Of a stretch of 64,000 bases of DNA, positions 27,167 to 35,331 are shown piece after piece. A model generated the notes under the pieces. It did no database searches. It worked only from the letters and a program-made list of their open reading frames with translations, and had not been told where the DNA came from. The first letter of the stretch is position 1; the number at the start of each line of letters is the position of its first letter. Origin of the DNA: an uncultured Lachnospira sp. (GTDB taxonomy: Bacteria > Bacillota > Clostridia > Lachnospirales > Lachnospiraceae); contig CAKRLE010000004.1 of NCBI GenBank assembly GCA_934359185.1, positions 173,626 through 237,625 of the forward strand, in the 5' to 3' direction. The translations under genes were made by a program, and so were the position numbers.

Positions 27167-27787
27167 ATGAAATACATACTTTTACACGGAATGGGTCAAA
27201 ACGCTTCAAGCTGGGATAAAACAATATCATTTTTACCTGACGCTACTGAAACTGTCTGTCCAGAATTAAGTAATTTTTTTACCGAAGGAAACTGTTATTA
27301 CAGTAATATGTATACCGCTTTTTGCAATTACTGCAATAATTTTGCCGAGCCATTAAACTTGTGCGGTCTTTCTCTTGGTGCAGTTCTAGCATTGAATTAT
27401 GCTATCGACTTTCCGCAGCGAGTAAAGTCGCTTATACTTATTGCGCCGCAGTATAATATGCCAAAATTTCTGCTCAAAGTGCAGAATGTATTATTTAAAT
27501 TTATGCCAAAAAGTCAGTTTGAAGATATTGGACTAACAAAAAAGGACTTTATTACCCTTACTAATTCTATGGCTGATATGGATTTTACAAGCGGTCTTGA
27601 AAATGTTTCTTGTCCTGTACTTGTTCTTTGTGGCGAAAAGGATAATGTAAATAAAAAAGCGGCTATAAAGATTGCTGAAAAATTATCAAGATCAAAATTC
27701 AGCATGATTGAAAATTCAGGACATGAGGTTAATATCGATAATCCGAATGGGCTTGCTAAGACAATAGAGGCATTAAATGTTGATTAA
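27167..27787 (+). CDS. Alpha/beta-hydrolase
   Basis: Compact alpha/beta hydrolase of 206 residues. It has the oxyanion region LLHGMGQNASSWD at 4-16, the nucleophile elbow CGLSLGAVLALNYA near 65, the acid in CGEKDNVNKK, and the catalytic His in ENSGHEVNIDNP. It is short and lacks a large cap domain. The substrate is unknown; small esters or thioesters are possible. The ribosome site is weak (AGAGATGACAA). It stands alone between two accessory genes. Confidence 0.8.
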   Translation: MKYILLHGMGQNASSWDKTISFLPDATETVCPELSNFFTEGNCYYSNMYTAFCNYCNNFAEPLNLCGLSLGAVLALNYAIDFPQRVKSLILIAPQYNMPKFLLKVQNVLFKFMPKSQFEDIGLTKKDFITLTNSMADMDFTSGLENVSCPVLVLCGEKDNVNKKAAIKIAEKLSRSKFSMIENSGHEVNIDNPNGLAKTIEALNVD

Positions 27788-27990
27788 GATATATTGATGC
27801 TAAAAAATTGTTTTGATAAAAAACCTGAAAATTTATGAACTTCTGGTTAGTACAAAAGTACGCACTTGCATGAATTAATCAAACACTATACCTCTCCCAA
27901 CCAATGGTTGAGTTTGATAATTCTACTTACAGTTCGTGTACAAGAGCTGATAAAGATTGTAAAGTGTAGCATGAAAGGAGGCATATTGTA

Positions 27991-28809
27991 ATGAATCAAA
28001 TTGATACAGGAAAGTTTATTGCTAGTTGCAGAAAAGAAAAAGGATTGACACAAGCACAATTAGCAGAAAAGTTAAACATTACTGACAGAGCTGTTTCCAA
28101 ATGGGAAACAGGAAAATGTATGCCCGATTCATCTATTATGTTGGAACTTTGCAATATTTTAGATGTTACGGTCAATGAACTATTAAGTGGTGAGAGGATA
28201 GAAATGAATAATTACGAAGAAAAATTCAATGAAAATCTCATTGAATTAAAAAGAAAAGATGAAAATAACATGAACAAAAATGCCATAATATCAACAATAT
28301 ACACAATCGCTATGGTTATTGGTATTCTGGTATGTTGTATATGTGATATTGCTATTTCAGGTACGTTTACATGGTCACTTATTGTGCTTAGTTCTGTCTT
28401 GGTTGCATGGATAGCCTCTTTTCCGGTTATATTGTTGGGAAAGAAGGGTGTGTTGGTGGCGATGATTGCTATTAGTATTATCATTGTACCTTTTATGTAC
28501 ATATTAAGTATTTTGATAAACGTCAATGAGGTATTCCGCATTGGCGCGATTATGTCGATTATTTCCCTTGTATTTTTGTGGATAATTTATATTATGTATC
28601 GTCGACTTAAGGAACGAAAACTATTGGCAACAGGAATTACATTCTTGTTTGCAATCCCATTTACATGTTTGATAAACAGTACATTGTCAAAAATGATTGG
28701 CGAGCCTGTAATTGATATTTGGGATATATTATCTGTATTTATTCTGTTTATAATAGCAGTCGCTTTTATCATTGGTGATTATGCAAAGAAAAAAGGTTAT
28801 ATAAGATAA
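27991..28809 (+). CDS. XRE-type HTH protein with integral membrane domain
   Basis: Protein of 272 residues. The N-terminal Cro/CI HTH (residues 8-65) is LTQAQLAEKLNITDRAVSKWETGKCMPDSS. A charged linker follows, then about seven hydrophobic segments from residue 95. It has the same plan as 16006-16887 but the two are not near-identical. Such membrane-anchored HTH proteins often sit in accessory regions of Firmicutes. AAAGGAGG lies ten bases before the ATG. A terminator follows. Confidence 0.78.
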   Translation: MNQIDTGKFIASCRKEKGLTQAQLAEKLNITDRAVSKWETGKCMPDSSIMLELCNILDVTVNELLSGERIEMNNYEEKFNENLIELKRKDENNMNKNAIISTIYTIAMVIGILVCCICDIAISGTFTWSLIVLSSVLVAWIASFPVILLGKKGVLVAMIAISIIIVPFMYILSILINVNEVFRIGAIMSIISLVFLWIIYIMYRRLKERKLLATGITFLFAIPFTCLINSTLSKMIGEPVIDIWDILSVFILFIIAVAFIIGDYAKKKGYIR

Positions 28810-28838
28810 TTTCAGTTTCACAGATGTTTCGGAATTAG

Positions 28839-28878
28839 AATAGCCTTATCCTTCTATGTGAATGGATAGGGCTATTTT
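28839..28878 (+). terminator. Intrinsic terminator after the HTH membrane protein
   Basis: AATAGCCTTATCC (28839-28851) and GGATAGGGCTATT (28864-28876) form a 13-pair stem with one G-U pair, followed by TTTT. Confidence 0.85.
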
Positions 28879-29026
28879 GCGATTGTGGGGCGATTATCTC
28901 GCCCCTTTATCGCTGTTTCGGTAAGGTTGACTGGCATTCTGCCTGATATACACTCCACGCCATACTTTTCCTTGAAGCGATTGGTCAACATCTGTAACAG
29001 CCTGTCGGGGTCATAGAGGTCTGGGG
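28872..29026 (-). pseudogene. Fragment of an unidentified mobile-element protein
   Basis: The minus-strand frame reads PDLYDPDRLLQMLTNRFKEK, then YGVECISGRMPVNLTETAIK, and ends in TAG at 28872. The composition looks truly coding. It begins abruptly at the junction with the integrase remnant and has no start codon. I do not recognise the family; a conjugative-element protein is plausible given the neighbours. Confidence 0.4.
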
Positions 29027-29234
29027 TACCCTCGGAGAACTGCTCGACATTTGGTCAGAGGAAGAACTGAAGGTCGGCACATTAAGCAATGGAACTGTTG
29101 GTAATTATCTTCAGGCGGTCAATCGGATTAAACAACATCCTATCAGTGACCGAAAGCTGAAAACAGTCACTTCGGAGCATTTACAGCAGGCATTCCGGTT
29201 TGCAGTATTTCCAAAACAGTTCCCAACCGCTTGA
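29019..29234 (+). pseudogene. Tyrosine recombinase (integrase), N-terminal fragment with internal deletion
   Basis: The frame reads GELLDIWSEEELKVGTLSNG, TVGNYLQAVNRIKQHPISDR and KLKTVTSEHLQQAFRFAVFP before a stop at 29232. This is the arm/core-binding N-terminal part of a Tn916-type integrase. The step from SEHLQ to QAFRFAVFPKQ skips about 25-30 residues seen in intact relatives, so an internal deletion is likely. There is no start codon. It is fused tail to tail with a truncated kinase on the other strand. Confidence 0.7.
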
Positions 29235-29833
29235 TTAAGAAGTCTTTTAGAGCATACAACACCTAAACCATATATATCCGTCCTCATATCAGACTGGCCA
29301 AATCCATATTGTTCTGGTGCTGCAAAATACATTGTTCCGAGCATTCTTGTATCTTCACCCTTGAAGCCATTAACATTTCTTGCAGCGTCAAAATCAATAA
29401 GATATAGATGTCCGTTTTTATCAATTATTATATTAGATGGCTTAATATCCCTGTGAATAACTGGCGGATTCATTCCATGAAGCTCTATAAGTATATCAGT
29501 AAGATTCATGGCAGCCTTATAAGCATACGATTCCCCTGCCAGTCCATTTTCCTTCATAATCTGCAGAAGATTTTTGCCTTGAATGTATTCCTCTATAACA
29601 ATGAGCTTATCATCATCATCAATGCACTCAATTATATCAGGAATACCACTGATATGAAACTGCTTAAACTGCTCATATACTGATCTAAGATATATATCAA
29701 CTATCTTCCTGATATATATCTGATTATCCTCAATATTCTGCACAAGCATGACATTTTTCTTTTCATCTATGGCTGTGAGCTCCTTGTAAAACGACAGCCG
29801 GCTCTCCCCTTCAAGAGACAAGCTATTATCCAT
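29111..29833 (-). pseudogene. Serine/threonine protein kinase, truncated by element insertion
   Basis: A bacterial Hanks-type kinase domain starting near 29833. It has the N-lobe with KLIVIEEYIQGKNLLQIM, the catalytic loop VIHRDIKPSNII, the DFD metal motif in YLIDFDAARNV, the activation region GTMYFAAPEQYG and TDIYGLGVV. Homology stops at about 29240-29250. The last 40 or so codons are the antisense of the integrase remnant. The frame therefore lacks subdomains X-XI and any sensor or membrane part. The start is uncertain: no good ribosome site is seen. Active-site residues are intact, but the protein is very probably non-functional. Confidence 0.75.
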
Positions 29834-30020
29834 ATGTCTTGCCTGCCACATGGAAGTTACAGACACCAACAGGGCATTAAAAATCGCAGGTCTAAGCCCA
29901 CTTTATTCTAAAGTAAACCGCGACGCTGCGATAATTATAATGATTAACAACCATGTATTCAGCATAGCTAAAGTAAATGATTTTCTTGAGTCAAAAGGAC
30001 TTGAACTCCTTGACAACTAG
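29790..30020 (+). pseudogene. C-terminal fragment of an HTH-type Lachnospiraceae protein
   Basis: The plus-strand frame ending in TAG 30018-30020 reads PSRDKLLSICLACHMEVTDT and continues NRALKIAGLSPLYSKVNRDA with a leucine-rich tail. This pattern (PSRDKLL, N-x-LLK-x-AG, LYP-like, KRDA) resembles the C-terminal part of small regulatory proteins often found beside kinases in this family (from memory). It has no start and overlaps the 5' end of the kinase remnant in antisense, so it must be a rearrangement product. Confidence 0.45.
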
Positions 30021-30041
30021 GCATCTGCATTTAATTAAAAT

Positions 30042-31199
30042 TTACCCAAAATATTGTCTGGCAAATTCCATATCCTGTACAAGCTCAACCGTGCCGAGGT
30101 ATTTGCCAGATTTGTCTCTGACCGCCATATATTTTACTAGAAATGTCGTACCATTTTTATTCATCCATATAGGTACCTCGTCAAGTGTTCCATCCTTAAA
30201 TTCCTGAATTATCCTTCGAACCTGTTTCTCGATTTTCGGTGGATGGCATGAATAGACCTCTCTGCCTAACGCCATTCCAGGACGTTTGAACACCTTTGCG
30301 CCATCATTAAAATATGCATTTATATCATTATCATCTATAAATGTAATTTCTATAGGGATTGTATCAAGTACTGCCATCATCTGTTCCATTGTATAATGTT
30401 GGGATATATGCCTATTATTATATTCTTCCCTGTGACTTTCCGCTTCGTCCCACATTCCATTATCAACCCCAAGACACTGCATATAATCCTTAGAATCATA
30501 ATATATTCCGTACCATTCTTCATCTGTAAAATTCACAGCACAATTAGGAAATAATATGTTAGCCTCCTTATAAATCATCTCCTCCGCTCTTGTCAAAACA
30601 GCCGCCATACGTTCATTCCACTGCGAATCATGCTTTGATATCTTTGCAAGTGCATTAATTTCATCACGTATTTCATCATCAACCGTCCACATAACATCAG
30701 ATGGACCTGTAATTCCGTATTGTACCCTTAGATGCGGATAAATCAGGTCTCCCTTCTTCGCATAATGAATTGATATCTGCTTTAACTCATTCATATCAAT
30801 TACTTTCCTGCACCTAGCAATAAGCTTCTTTATCTGCTCATTTTCACGCATAAATGTGTTAAGCGGATGATTAGGTATATTAACCAGTTTTTCTGTCAGC
30901 ATATCTTTCTTTGCTCTTACAGATTCTGCCACAGCCTTCTCAGCCTTGATAATCTTTTCCTGAATCGTTGTCCCATGAAAAAGTGCAGCATGGACATCAC
31001 ACAATCTCTGCACCTCGTTAATTGATGTTCCATCTTTTATAAGCTGCTGCTCTGCCTGCATTATCTGGGCAGGATCAACCTCGCTGAATTCTTTGACAAA
31101 ATCTGCCCTCACTCTCTCCAGCTCTTCACCATCTGTAAGCCTGTTAAGATATGATTTTATCTTGTCCGTCACACCGCTGTTAAAATCAGTATTGCTCAC
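30042..31199 (-). CDS. DUF438 / hemerythrin-like / PAS-domain sensor protein
   Basis: Cytosolic protein of 385 residues. Residues 10-80 match DUF438 (VRADFVKEFSEVDPAQIMQAEQQLI, CDVHAALFHG). The middle is a hemerythrin-like four-helix bundle with HPLNTFMRENEQIKKLI and KKGDLIYPHLRVQYG. Residues 270-385 form a PAS domain (PIEITFIDDNDINAYFNDG, YLGTVELVQDM). It probably binds a di-iron or heme-type cofactor and senses oxygen, NO or redox state (family-based inference). The start is GTG at 31199 with AGGAGG ten bases upstream. Rubrerythrin and PerR lie next door. Confidence 0.82.
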   Translation of the reverse strand: MSNTDFNSGVTDKIKSYLNRLTDGEELERVRADFVKEFSEVDPAQIMQAEQQLIKDGTSINEVQRLCDVHAALFHGTTIQEKIIKAEKAVAESVRAKKDMLTEKLVNIPNHPLNTFMRENEQIKKLIARCRKVIDMNELKQISIHYAKKGDLIYPHLRVQYGITGPSDVMWTVDDEIRDEINALAKISKHDSQWNERMAAVLTRAEEMIYKEANILFPNCAVNFTDEEWYGIYYDSKDYMQCLGVDNGMWDEAESHREEYNNRHISQHYTMEQMMAVLDTIPIEITFIDDNDINAYFNDGAKVFKRPGMALGREVYSCHPPKIEKQVRRIIQEFKDGTLDEVPIWMNKNGTTFLVKYMAVRDKSGKYLGTVELVQDMEFARQYFG

Positions 31200-31304
31200 G
31201 TCTATACAACCTCCTGTATTATAATAATTACGAGATACTTATATCTTTTTTTGTATATATACATATAATTAACAAAAAATCTATGATTTATAAGCATTTT
31301 TAAC

Positions 31305-31344
31305 AACAAAAAGAGGAACAAGCACATTAATACTCATTCCTCTT
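31305..31344 (-). terminator. Terminator after rubrerythrin
   Basis: On the minus strand AAGAGGAA (31337-31344) pairs with TTCCTCTT (31311-31318), followed by TTTTTG. It lies 50 bases beyond the rubrerythrin stop. Confidence 0.7.
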
Positions 31345-31393
31345 ATAAAGTCTTATATTAAGCGGTTTATAGCTGTTTACCAGCTAATACTGA

Positions 31394-31939
31394 TTAACCG
31401 AAATATCTCTTTAAAAGTCCCTCGAAAGCCTTTCCATGTCTAGCCTCATCGCGTGCCATCTCATGAACTGTATCGTGGATTGCATCAAGGTTAGCAGCCT
31501 TTGCACGCTTTGCAAGATCTGTCTTGCCTGCTGTAGCGCCATTCTCTGCCTCTACTCTCATCTCAAGATTCTTCTTAGTGCTGTCTGTTACAACTTCTCC
31601 AAGAAGCTCTGCAAACTTAGCTGCATGCTCTGCCTCTTCATAAGCAGCCTTTTCATAGTACATGCCGATTTCTGGGTATCCTTCTCTGTGCGCAACTCTT
31701 GCCATTGCAAGATACATACCAACCTCTGAGCACTCACCTTCAAAGTTAGCTCTTAAATCTGCAATTATATCTTCACTTACACCCTTAGCAACTCCAACTA
31801 CATGCTCAGCTGCCCATGTTCTTTCTCCACCCTGGGCTGTGAACTTACTTGCTGGTGCCTTACAAACAGGACAGACAAAATCTGCTGGAAGAGACTCACC
31901 TTCATAAACATATCCGCATACATTACATACATACTTCAT
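31394..31939 (-). CDS. Rubrerythrin with N-terminal rubredoxin domain (reverse rubrerythrin)
   Basis: Peroxide-reducing non-heme iron protein of 181 residues. The rubredoxin domain is at the N-terminus ([17 protein letters not shown]), and the ferritin-like di-iron domain follows ([51 protein letters not shown]). The reversed order matches the clostridial revRbr proteins, which act as NADH peroxidases with a reductase partner. It has a consensus promoter, and a PerR-like gene lies directly upstream, so peroxide control is likely. Confidence 0.93.
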   Translation of the reverse strand: MKYVCNVCGYVYEGESLPADFVCPVCKAPASKFTAQGGERTWAAEHVVGVAKGVSEDIIADLRANFEGECSEVGMYLAMARVAHREGYPEIGMYYEKAAYEEAEHAAKFAELLGEVVTDSTKKNLEMRVEAENGATAGKTDLAKRAKAANLDAIHDTVHEMARDEARHGKAFEGLLKRYFG

Positions 31940-32012
31940 AATATTAATCTCCTTTTCTTGTTTGATTTTATTATCTCCTATTAAAATAGGAATGATTACT
32001 ATTTACCCATCT

Positions 32013-32041
32013 AATATAACATCAGATTTTTATTTTGTCAA
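32013..32041 (-). promoter_or_regulatory. Rubrerythrin promoter
   Basis: On the minus strand TTGACA (32036-32041) and TATATT (32013-32018) are exactly 17 bases apart, 74 bases before the rubrerythrin start. No strong PerR palindrome overlaps it. Confidence 0.75.
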
Positions 32042-32106
32042 ACATTAATTACTAATTTTATCAAATTTTTATTTTATTATAATTTTAATGCTATGATACT
32101 TATCTT

Positions 32107-32511
32107 CTATCCAGCTCTCCTGCATGAACCGCATACCCCATAAAAGAAAGATGTACTTCCCTCTATATCCCCATCAAACACAGAATTAACGCTGTTCAGC
32201 AAATCCTGTTCCTTCGTCTTGAATTCATCTGATATTTCTATATCATATATCTTCTTACAACATGTGCACTGGAAATGATAGTGTGGGGAAACCCTGCCAT
32301 CAAAATGCACAGAACCATCTTCACATGGCACCTTAATAACATGGCCTATATCGACAAGTAGCGAAAGATTACGATATACTGTCCCAAGACTGATATTCGG
32401 ATAATCCTTTCTGACACTTGTGTATACAGCCTCTGCCGTAGGATGGTCTGTTCTCGATATAAGATTGTTCATTATAGCATCTCTCTGTTTGCTTCTTTTT
32501 ATACCTGCCAT
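32107..32511 (-). CDS. perR: Fur-family repressor, PerR-like
   Basis: Fur-family regulator of 134 residues. The winged helix has HPTAEAVYTSVRKDYPNISLGTVYRNL. The dimerisation domain has HFDGRVSPHYHFQCTCCKKIYD. Two CxxC motifs, CTCC (about 92-95) and CGSC near the end, form the structural zinc site. PerR is preferred over Fur because rubrerythrin is next door and because the protein has the clostridial PerR size, but the metal-site residues cannot settle it. A dyad in its promoter suggests autoregulation. Confidence 0.78.
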   Translation of the reverse strand: MAGIKRSKQRDAIMNNLISRTDHPTAEAVYTSVRKDYPNISLGTVYRNLSLLVDIGHVIKVPCEDGSVHFDGRVSPHYHFQCTCCKKIYDIEISDEFKTKEQDLLNSVNSVFDGDIEGSTSFFYGVCGSCRRAG

Positions 32512-32547
32512 TTTGTCTCCTTAAGAATCTATGATAACTCGCAATGA

Positions 32548-32562
32548 TAATAGTACCTATTA
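32548..32562. promoter_or_regulatory. Palindrome upstream of perR
   Basis: TAATAG-TAC-CTATTA is a perfect 6-3-6 dyad 37 bases upstream of the PerR-like start. About ten of 14 informative positions agree with the Bacillus PerR box. It is a candidate autoregulatory site. Confidence 0.5.
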
Positions 32563-32656
32563 CTATAATAAATTAAAATTTATTTATTTACAAGTGTAAA
32601 TTTCGAAAATTTATTCTTATAAAAATTCTTTTTTCTTCCATAAATACGTCTTGCCA

Positions 32657-32707
32657 TAAAAAAATACCCTCAGGCTGTTTACTTGAAAATAACAGCCTGA
32701 GGGTATT
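32657..32707 (-). terminator. Strong terminator after bacteriohemerythrin
   Basis: A perfect 17-base inverted repeat, AATACCCTCAGGCTGTT (32663-32679) with its complement at 32691-32707. On the minus strand it runs into a T-run. It separates the hemerythrin gene from perR. Confidence 0.92.
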
Positions 32708-32750
32708 CATTTTTAAAATAGCTATTAAATTATCAGCATACCATGATTAA

Positions 32751-33149
32751 TCAGCCATTAGGGATTTGTCCGTCAACATGCAGGATATGACTTATCAACC
32801 ACTCTGTGAGGTAATTTAAAATGCTCATAATCTGTTCATCCTGATCTTTTACCTCATCATTATGATGTTCCATAAATTCATCAAGTTTAGTTATAAATTG
32901 CTGATGCTGTACTTTCTGTGTAAATAATTTCTTATAATTGATAGATTCAAGATACTGCTCTTCATCAGTAAAATGTTTTATTGTATAATCGCGGAGATTC
33001 TCCAATATTTCATTGATTCTATCATATTTATCAGGTGTATACTCATCATTGAGAAGCTCGTATGCCTCATCTGCATATTTAAATAACTGCTTATGTTCCT
33101 CATCTATCATATCTATTCCGATATAATATTCCGGCTTCATTTCGTACAT
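32751..33149 (-). CDS. Bacteriohemerythrin
   Basis: Single-domain hemerythrin of 132 residues. The di-iron ligands are visible: IDEEHKQLF, HFTDEEQYLE, HQQFITKLDEF and HILHVDGQI. Such proteins bind O2 reversibly and serve oxygen delivery, storage or sensing. The gene is monocistronic between a diguanylate cyclase and perR in a redox-related block. A second, partial hemerythrin lies at the right edge of the window. An A+T-rich start region carries AAGAAGGG upstream. Confidence 0.9.
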   Translation of the reverse strand: MYEMKPEYYIGIDMIDEEHKQLFKYADEAYELLNDEYTPDKYDRINEILENLRDYTIKHFTDEEQYLESINYKKLFTQKVQHQQFITKLDEFMEHHNDEVKDQDEQIMSILNYLTEWLISHILHVDGQIPNG

Positions 33150-33259
33150 CTATCAACCCTTCTTTCATTTTATTCTGAACCAGAAAACTGTTCTTAATAC
33201 AGATTATATATCTTCTCAGCCTTCATGTCAATAACTAATAATAATTACTATTATCAAGT

Positions 33260-34390
33260 TTATTTTGAAAGATGATATTTTCGTTTTTCTTCATACATTT
33301 TCTCATCCATATTTCTTAAAAAAATTTCTACATCATCTTCTGCTCCACACTCTGCATATCCCATTGAAACACTCAGAGTAAATTGTTCTGTCTTTGATTC
33401 ATTAAATCTGGAAAGATTATTATTAATCTCATCCATCGTTTCCAAAACAAATTCTGTATCAACACCTGACAGCAATACAATAAACTCATCCCCGGCGTAT
33501 CGGATTGCCATTCCAACATTTGGTATGGATTTAAAGAGTATATCTCCCATCGCACATATTGCCTTGTCTCCTACACTATGTCCAAATTTATCATTGATAT
33601 ACTTAAAGTCATTTACGTCCATCATTATTCCATGTAAAGATTTACGTTTTATATTTTTCCTTTTGGCAAGCACCGCATTAAGATATCTTCGATTATATAA
33701 TCCTGAAAGCTCATCCGTATATAAGCTCTCTGCATATGACTGCATCTGCACAAATGTCAATGTAACCGCAGATAACAACCATGATGCTGCGACGCCATAA
33801 AAGAACATCTGGATAAGAACGCCTGCTAAACCAAGACTGACAAAATAAACTACTGGAAAATAACTAAGGTTAACCCCCTGTCTTTTAGAATAATATACCA
33901 GATAAATACTATAAACCAAATATATTGCAGTAGTAATATACGCTACCAATGAGCCTGCAGATCTCTGATAAACGTTATCCTCAGATATCTTAAACATAAT
34001 CCCTGATCTGAAAAAATTACACAAAATTACCATTACTTCTACAAGCCATGGAATCATTAAAATTACTGCTTTTTGATATATCCTCTTATAATTCCGGTAA
34101 ATGCGCAGTTCTACATACAGACACCAAATCAGAACCAGACTAACTGTACCTATAAAACATAAGCTGTTAGATACATAATTAATCTGCCTGCCGCCAATAA
34201 AGCTTTTTCCATCTACCAAAAAAGCTATTGTCTCAGAAATCGCTCCGAGTATACACACTAATGCCATTACATCAAATATTTTATCCTCTGTATGAAGGCT
34301 CTCTTTATTCTTCCGTCTGCAAATCAACAGATAGCACATCATCAATATAGTCAATCCATTTGCCATTAATATTTCTTCTAAAACAATCAT
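33260..34390 (-). CDS. Membrane diguanylate cyclase (GGDEF domain)
   Basis: Protein of 376 residues. The N-terminal 210 residues hold about six to seven membrane helices with no recognised sensor family. The C-terminal GGDEF domain (about 215-376) has DELSGLYNRRYLN, DVNDFKYINDKFGHSVGD and the active-site loop as YAGDEFIVLL, an accepted AGDEF variant. It should make cyclic di-GMP at the membrane. No inhibitory-site RxxD is obvious. The start at 34390 is chosen because GGAGG lies eight bases upstream; three earlier in-frame starts overlap or precede that site. An HD-GYP phosphodiesterase is at 45512-46747. Confidence 0.87.
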   Translation of the reverse strand: MIVLEEILMANGLTILMMCYLLICRRKNKESLHTEDKIFDVMALVCILGAISETIAFLVDGKSFIGGRQINYVSNSLCFIGTVSLVLIWCLYVELRIYRNYKRIYQKAVILMIPWLVEVMVILCNFFRSGIMFKISEDNVYQRSAGSLVAYITTAIYLVYSIYLVYYSKRQGVNLSYFPVVYFVSLGLAGVLIQMFFYGVAASWLLSAVTLTFVQMQSYAESLYTDELSGLYNRRYLNAVLAKRKNIKRKSLHGIMMDVNDFKYINDKFGHSVGDKAICAMGDILFKSIPNVGMAIRYAGDEFIVLLSGVDTEFVLETMDEINNNLSRFNESKTEQFTLSVSMGYAECGAEDDVEIFLRNMDEKMYEEKRKYHLSK

Positions 34391-34619
34391 TATCATATCC
34401 TCCATGTCAAACACATCCGACCTATTTACTTATTATTCACTATTGGCTATACGCTTTCTTCTTTATGTCACCTATTCATCTGATGATTATCATAATTAAT
34501 ATTACTTTAAATTTCAATACTGTAATTGTACATAATTTTTTTGATTTTTTCAAATTAATTTTGTGCAAACTGGCATGTCAGCTTATATATTATTGTTTTT
34601 GGTCTGTATTGACTTCTTC

Positions 34620-35315
34620 CTATCTGCCAGATTCATTTTTCTTCGTTCTTCTTATAAAAAGACAGACACATATAACCGCAAAAACTACAGTTGCTGCTAT
34701 AAGTATTGGCAGAACTGGTATCTGACAGACATCTGCACTTATAAGACCAAGTCCCTGATAAAGTGTGAACACACCAAATACAGAGAATATTGCAAACGCA
34801 AGTGTATTAAGTAATCCGTCCGGAGTCCTGCTCTTTAAAAGATACCCTGCTAACATTCCAAGAATATCTGCTGCAAAAAGTCCTAATGAGCATGCAATCC
34901 ACACAATAAGTGCTGAGTTCATGCCTTCATTTGCTCCAAATGTTATGGCTGTAAGCTGTGTCTTGTCGCCAAGCTCTGCTACGAAAAATGTACAGAAAAC
35001 CGCGAGTGGTGCAAACTTAATCTTTGATTTGCCACCCTCTTCATCTTCATCGTCATCATCACCAGCAACAGTTGTTGCTGCAAAATAAAGAAACGCAAGT
35101 GCTGCGATTGTCTTAATCAGCCAGTCAGGAACGAATTCACTGACAAGTCCGCCTGCAAGAACAGCAAGTCCGTTAAGCACAAGAATTGCAGCGGCTGTTC
35201 CTAATATAATGTCTCTTAACTTGTATTTAGAAGTAAGAGCTATAAGCATAAGCTGGGTTTTATCTCCCATCTCTGCTATAAATTCAGTAAAAAACACTTT
35301 TAAAAACAATACCAT
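34620..35315 (-). CDS. GDT1/TMEM165-family Mn2+/Ca2+ transporter (UPF0016)
   Basis: Membrane protein of 231 residues with the family's two inverted repeats. Each has the signature E-x-G-D-K-T-Q: FIAEMGDKTQLMLIAL near residue 15 and FVAELGDKTQLTAITF near 118. An acidic loop (DDDDEDEE) separates them. Family members export Mn2+ or exchange Ca2+. It is the second gene of an operon with caxA, 16 bases apart, under an upstream Mn2+-type riboswitch, which points to manganese efflux. Confidence 0.92.
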   Translation of the reverse strand: MVLFLKVFFTEFIAEMGDKTQLMLIALTSKYKLRDIILGTAAAILVLNGLAVLAGGLVSEFVPDWLIKTIAALAFLYFAATTVAGDDDDEDEEGGKSKIKFAPLAVFCTFFVAELGDKTQLTAITFGANEGMNSALIVWIACSLGLFAADILGMLAGYLLKSRTPDGLLNTLAFAIFSVFGVFTLYQGLGLISADVCQIPVLPILIAATVVFAVICVCLFIRRTKKNESGR

Positions 35316-35331
35316 TAGTATATAACCTCAT

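Noticed and set aside
32074-32100. PerR box upstream of rubrerythrin
   Set aside because: TTATTATAATTTTAAT is only an A+T-rich half-match, and it lies outside the clear TTGACA/TATATT promoter at 32013-32041.
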